A stretch of 64,000 nt of DNA from Micromonospora sp. WMMD961 (GTDB taxonomy: Bacteria > Actinomycetota > Actinomycetes > Mycobacteriales > Micromonosporaceae). Under the pieces are notes generated by a model that ran no database searches, had not been told where the DNA came from, and worked only from the letters and a program-made list of their open reading frames with translations. The position numbers and the translations under genes are program-made. Below are positions 60,396 to 64,000 of the stretch, one piece after another. The DNA is taken from NCBI RefSeq assembly GCF_029626145.1, contig NZ_JARUBJ010000002.1, positions 1,084,501-1,148,500 of the forward strand, read 5' to 3'. Position 1 is the first letter of the stretch; every line of letters begins with the position of its first letter.

Positions 60396-62033
60396 TCAGC
60401 GCCGTTCCAACCAGGCTGCCGCGTCGACCGGCAGCAGCTGGCCGGAGCCCTGCTCGGTGAGCGTGTCGCTGGCGACGAGCGGCTGCCCGTACCCGTCGAT
60501 CAGGACCGGCGCGCCGCTGAGGTTGACGACGCAGGTCAGCACGGTCTCGCCGCCGGCGCGGGAGAAGGCGAGCACGCCGGGGCCGGTCTCCAGCCAGGTG
60601 ATGTCGCCGCTGTCGACGGTCAGCGCCGGGTGCTCGCGGCGGATACGCAGCGCGGCCCGGTACAGCTCCAGAGTCGAGCCGGGCACGCCGCTCTGCTCGG
60701 CAACCGACAGCGAACGCCAGGTGGAGGGGGCGGGTAGCCAGCTCAACGCGCTGCCGGCCGGACCGAAGCCGTACGGTGCCAGCTCGCCGGTCCACGGGAT
60801 GGGCACCCGGCATCCGTCGCGGCTCTCGCCGGTGCGCAGGAAAGCCGGGTCCTGGCGCAGCTCGTCGGGGAGGTCGAGGACCTCGGGAAGGCCCAGTTCC
60901 TCGCCCTGGTAGAGGTACGCGCAGCCGGGCAGGGCGAGCATCAGCAGACTGGCGGCGCGGGCCCGGCGCAACCCCTCGACGCCGTCGCCGTAGCGGGTGA
61001 CGTGCCGCTGCTTGTCGTGGTTGGACAGCACCCAGGTGGTGGGCGCGCCGACCACGGCCGCCTCGCCCAGCGCGGTGTCGATCACTTTGCGGAACGACTC
61101 GGCCGACCAGGTGGCGTCGAGGAAGTCGAAGCTGAACGCCTGGTGCAGCTCGTCGGGGCCGATGTAACGGGCCAGCCGCTGCGGGGTCTCGGCCCAGGCC
61201 TCGGCGACCGCCATGCGACCGCCGGGGTAGCTGTCCAGGATGGGTCGCCAGGCGCGGTAGATCTCGTGTACCTCGTCCTGGTCGAAGTAGGGCAGGCGGC
61301 CCTTGCCGAGCAGTTCGACCTGGCGTTGACCGGTCGTCATGGTGCTGAAACCGACGTCCGGCAGCCCTTCCGCCTTGATCATGCCGTGCGCCACGTCGAC
61401 GCGGAAGCCGTCCACGCCCCGGTCCAGCCAGAACCGCAGCACGTCCTCGAACTCGGCGCGGACCTCCGGGTGGCGCCAGTTCAGGTCCGGCTGGGCCGGG
61501 TCGAACAGGTGCAGGTACCACTGGCCGTCGGCGACGCGCGTCCAGGCCGGGCCGCCGAAGATGCTCTCCCAGTCGTTCGGCGGCAGCTCGCCGTGCTCGC
61601 CCTGCCCGTCGGCGAAGAGGTAGCGGGCCCGCTCGGGGGAGCCGGGGCCGGTGGCGAGGGCGTCGACGAACCAGCGGTGGGCGCTGGACGTGTGGTTGGG
61701 CACCAGGTCGACGATGATCCGCAGACCGAGGGCGTGCGCGTCGGTGATCATGGCGTCGAAGTCGGCGAGGGTGCCGAACATCGGGTCGACGTCCCGGTAG
61801 TCCGCGACGTCGTAACCGCCGTCGACCATGGGGGAGGTATAGAAGGGGGTCAGCCAAAGCGCGTCCACCCCGAGCTCACGCAGGTACGGCAGGCGTTGCC
61901 GGATGCCCTGGAGGTCACCGATGCCGTCGCCGTCGCTGTCGGCGAAGCTGCGGACGTACACCTGGTAGACGACTGCGGCACGCCACCAGTCGTCATCGGC
62001 GGTGCCGGGCGGGGTGGCGGTGCTGGCGGTCAT
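60396..62033 (-). CDS. GH13 alpha-glucosidase
   Basis: Hydrolyses alpha-1,4/1,6-glucosidic bonds of maltooligosaccharides or related sugars; no signal peptide, so intracellular. The 545-residue protein has the GH13 motifs DLVPNHTS, GFRVDVAHG (nucleophile Asp), MAVAEAW (Glu acid/base region) and LSNHD. It begins DDWWRAAVVYQVYVRSFADS. ATG 62033. Downstream of a LacI gene; with the sugar-binding lipoprotein at 63351 this forms an alpha-glucoside locus. Confidence 0.92.
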   Translation of the reverse strand: MTASTATPPGTADDDWWRAAVVYQVYVRSFADSDGDGIGDLQGIRQRLPYLRELGVDALWLTPFYTSPMVDGGYDVADYRDVDPMFGTLADFDAMITDAHALGLRIIVDLVPNHTSSAHRWFVDALATGPGSPERARYLFADGQGEHGELPPNDWESIFGGPAWTRVADGQWYLHLFDPAQPDLNWRHPEVRAEFEDVLRFWLDRGVDGFRVDVAHGMIKAEGLPDVGFSTMTTGQRQVELLGKGRLPYFDQDEVHEIYRAWRPILDSYPGGRMAVAEAWAETPQRLARYIGPDELHQAFSFDFLDATWSAESFRKVIDTALGEAAVVGAPTTWVLSNHDKQRHVTRYGDGVEGLRRARAASLLMLALPGCAYLYQGEELGLPEVLDLPDELRQDPAFLRTGESRDGCRVPIPWTGELAPYGFGPAGSALSWLPAPSTWRSLSVAEQSGVPGSTLELYRAALRIRREHPALTVDSGDITWLETGPGVLAFSRAGGETVLTCVVNLSGAPVLIDGYGQPLVASDTLTEQGSGQLLPVDAAAWLERR

Positions 62034-62095
62034 CGGTGACGTTCCCCGTCTGTTTCGGGCCGGCGCGGACGCTGAGCAATATGCCGTCCGGCCCC

Positions 62096-62119
62096 TGCAA
62101 GAGTCAAGCAGATCTTGCG
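62096..62119 (-). promoter_or_regulatory. half-site pair upstream of the GH13 gene
   Basis: TGCAAGA (62096-62102) and TCTTGCG (62113-62119) repeat the GCAAG/CTTGC half-sites seen upstream of lacI, 63-86 bases before the glucosidase start. A likely extra LacI site, though the 10-base spacing is wider than usual. Confidence 0.4.
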
Positions 62120-63150
62120 TAAGGAAACCGCGCGACGGCCGGGGCGACAGCGGTTGAGCCGCGTACCACCAACTCCGGTCGGAACAGGTACTCCGAGTGT
62201 GGGGCGCCGTGGCCGTTGATCTCGTCCACCAGGGCCCGGACGGCCGCCACCGCCATGGCCGTCACCGGTTGGCGCATGGTGGTCAGCGGCGGGTCCGTGA
62301 AGGCCATCAGCGGAGAGTCGTCGTACCCGAGGACGGAGAGATCACCCGGAACGCTCAGGCCGCGTTGGCGGGCCGCCCGGACCGCGCCCAGTGCCATCAG
62401 GTCCGAGCCGCACACCACTGCGGTGACGCCACGATCGAGCAGTCGACCGGCTGCCGCCTCGCCACCCTCCACACCGAACAGCGACAGCTCCGCCAGCGGG
62501 CCCAGGTCGGCCTCGGCCGCACCGGCCAGCCTCGTCATCGCGGCACGCCAGCCGGCCACCTTGCGCTGCACCGGAACGAACCGGTCGGGGCCGGTGATCA
62601 GACCGATGCGTCGGTGCCCGAGCGCGACGAGGTGGGCCACCGCCAACTCGGCCGCCTCCCGGTCGTCGCAGGAGACGAAGGGCGCGGCGATGCCGGGCAC
62701 GTAACCGTTGATCATCACGACGGGCAGCGGCCGGGCGATCAGGGCGCGGTAGCGGTCGTGGTTGGCGGCGGTGTCGGCGTGCAGGCCGGACACGAAGACG
62801 ATCCCGGAGACCTGCCGGTCCAGCAGCATCTCCACGTACTCGTCCTCGGTGACGCCGCCCGCGGTCTGGGTGCAGAGCACCGGTGTGAAACCGCTCTGCG
62901 CCAGGGTCGACTCGATGACCTGGGCGAAGGCGGGGAAGATCGGATTGTCCAGCTCCGGTACCACCAGGCCGACCAGGCCGGCGCTGCGTTTGCGCAGGCG
63001 GGCCGGGCGTTCGTAACCGAGCACGTCGAGAGCGGTGAGGACGGCCTGCCGGGTCTCCGGGGCGACGCCGGGGCGGTCGTTGAGCACCCGCGACACCGTG
63101 GCCTCGCTGACTTCGGCCTGCTGGGCGATGTCGGACAGTCGAGCGCGCAT
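62104..63150 (-). CDS. LacI family repressor of the alpha-glucoside locus
   Basis: A 348-residue repressor with an N-terminal helix-turn-helix (LSDIAQQAEVSEATVSRVLN) and a periplasmic-binding-like ligand domain (LVGLVVPELDNPIFPAF). Controls alpha-glucoside/maltose genes in related actinobacteria (AglR/MalR). ATG 63150. The palindrome at 63169-63184 is a predicted operator for itself and the divergent binding-protein gene. Located between the glucosidase and the transporter component. Confidence 0.93.
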   Translation of the reverse strand: MRARLSDIAQQAEVSEATVSRVLNDRPGVAPETRQAVLTALDVLGYERPARLRKRSAGLVGLVVPELDNPIFPAFAQVIESTLAQSGFTPVLCTQTAGGVTEDEYVEMLLDRQVSGIVFVSGLHADTAANHDRYRALIARPLPVVMINGYVPGIAAPFVSCDDREAAELAVAHLVALGHRRIGLITGPDRFVPVQRKVAGWRAAMTRLAGAAEADLGPLAELSLFGVEGGEAAAGRLLDRGVTAVVCGSDLMALGAVRAARQRGLSVPGDLSVLGYDDSPLMAFTDPPLTTMRQPVTAMAVAAVRALVDEINGHGAPHSEYLFRPELVVRGSTAVAPAVARFPYARSA

Positions 63151-63168
63151 GGCGGCACTTTAGCCCAC

Positions 63169-63184
63169 CCGCAAGTTCTTGCGG
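63169..63184. promoter_or_regulatory. predicted LacI operator
   Basis: CCGCAAGTTCTTGCGG is a perfect 16-base palindrome, 19-34 bases upstream of the lacI start, in the region between lacI and the divergent sugar-binding gene. Related GCAA/TTGC pairs are at 63212-63223 (GCAACGTCTTGC) and 63276-63286. Confidence 0.65.
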
Positions 63185-63350
63185 GGCGCTCTGCAAGGCC
63201 TTCCATTATCTGCAACGTCTTGCTAACGTCCCCGCAACATACGCCAGCTGCGGCGCAGCATCTCTGCGCCGATTGGCAAGATCTTTCAGCATTTCCCGCT
63301 GGCGGTCCGCCCTTCCCCCGGGTGGGCCAGCCATGACGACAGGAGTACCG

Positions 63351-64000
63351 ATGCGCATCCGTACCGCGGGTGTGGTCGCCCTCTTCGGCCTCGCGCTCGC
63401 CGCGTCCGGCTGTGGCGGCGACAGCGACGAGCCGGCCGCGAACGAGTCCCCCAAGGCCGCCGGCGGCAAACTGGTGATCTGGGCCGACGACAAGCGGACC
63501 GCCGCGCTCAAGCCGTTCGCCGAGAAGTTCGGCCAGGAGAACGGCGTCACCGTCGACGTGCAGGCCGTCCCGAACGAGGACCTGCAGAACAACTTCGTGA
63601 CCGTGTCGAGCCAGGGCGGTGGCCCGGACGTGGTGATCGGCGCGCACGACTGGATCGGCAACCTGGTCCAGAACGGCGCCATCGATCCGGTGCAGCTGCC
63701 CGACGAGCAGAAGGCCGCCTTCAACGAGACCGCCATCAAGGCCGTCACCTTCAACGGCCAGCTCTACGGCGTGCCGTACGCCCAGGAGAACCTGGCGCTG
63801 ATCCGCAACACCGAGCTGGCCCCCGAGGCCCCGAAGACGATCGAGGATCTGGTCGCCACCGGCAAGCAGCTCAAGGCGCAGAAGAAGGTCACCGAGACGC
63901 TGTGCCTCCAGGTCGGCCAGAAGGGCGACGCGTACCACATCTACCCGCTGTACACCTCGGCCGGCGGATACCTCTTCGGCACCACGGCGAACGGCGACTA
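63351..64000 (+). CDS. sugar ABC transporter binding lipoprotein (partial)
   Basis: Substrate-binding lipoprotein of a maltose/alpha-glucoside transporter. Residues 1-21 give MRIRTAGVVALFGLALAASG then C, a lipobox; mature sequence KLVIWADDKRTAALKPFAEK and VPYAQENLALIRN match MalE-like proteins. ATG 63351 follows AGGAG. The gene runs off the window end after 216 codons; permease genes presumably follow. LacI operators lie upstream. Confidence 0.92.
   Translation, partial: MRIRTAGVVALFGLALAASGCGGDSDEPAANESPKAAGGKLVIWADDKRTAALKPFAEKFGQENGVTVDVQAVPNEDLQNNFVTVSSQGGGPDVVIGAHDWIGNLVQNGAIDPVQLPDEQKAAFNETAIKAVTFNGQLYGVPYAQENLALIRNTELAPEAPKTIEDLVATGKQLKAQKKVTETLCLQVGQKGDAYHIYPLYTSAGGYLFGTTANGD

Overview
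The window is chromosomal DNA of a high-GC actinobacterium, most likely Micromonospora or a close relative in the Micromonosporaceae. This rests on extreme G+C, heavy GTG start usage, actinobacterial families (DUF6758, SepX/GlpR, Pmt, ABC-F after ispE) and gene order. From memory of the Mycobacterium tuberculosis map, much of it follows the Rv0991c-Rv1018c order (FmdB/Ruc, 5-FCL, galU, moeA/glp, rimJ, glpR; pmt/rsmI; metG, tatD, ksgA, ispE; glmU, prs, rplY, pth), with accessory genes interspersed. This is recall, not a computed alignment. There is no prophage, CRISPR array, biosynthetic cluster or intact insertion sequence.

Layout. 0-9.4 kb: DUF6758 protein, PH-domain membrane protein, ECF sigma factor with a membrane partner, PHP phosphoesterase, MarC, a RecB-like nuclease, an MpaB-type oxygenase, a Fur regulator and DUF2231. 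9.4-18.3 kb: SAF-domain protein, a Ruc/FmdB zinc-ribbon protein behind a perfect CIRCE operator, 5-formyltetrahydrofolate cyclo-ligase, a GAF-GGDEF diguanylate cyclase, then galU-glp-rimJ-sepX and tRNA-Ala. 18.35-28.7 kb is the accessory stretch: an eroded gene remnant beside the tRNA, an XRE/TPR regulator, secreted proteins, a frameshifted gene, a Gfo/Idh oxidoreductase, a phosphopantetheinyl transferase, a small Cys-rich protein and a VWA/membrane-protein pair. 28.7-29.1 kb carries two strong hairpins that may be a small RNA.

29-41 kb is core: Pmt divergent from RsmI, MetG, TatD, KsgA, IspE and an ABC-F ATPase. 41-45.4 kb: two DUF4383 paralogues, a TetR regulator and fatty-acid desaturase with palindromes in its promoter, a frame-broken HTH gene and tRNA-Gln. 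45.4-53 kb: glmU, prs, rplY, pth, and cysQ-cysD-cysN for sulfate activation. 53-60 kb: galK-galE, a CorC-like CBS protein, TrpS, a 2H phosphoesterase, BrkB/YihY and a YtrA-type GntR regulator. 60.4-64 kb: an alpha-glucoside locus with a GH13 glucosidase, a LacI repressor and a divergent sugar-binding lipoprotein cut by the window edge.

Most noteworthy are the CIRCE element in front of the Ruc-like gene, which predicts HrcA control of a redox-regulated chaperone outside groE; the intact glp/glpR division module; the possible small RNA at about 28,964-29,060; two apparently frameshifted genes; and unusually long perfect intergenic palindromes. I did not find a clearly novel multi-gene system.
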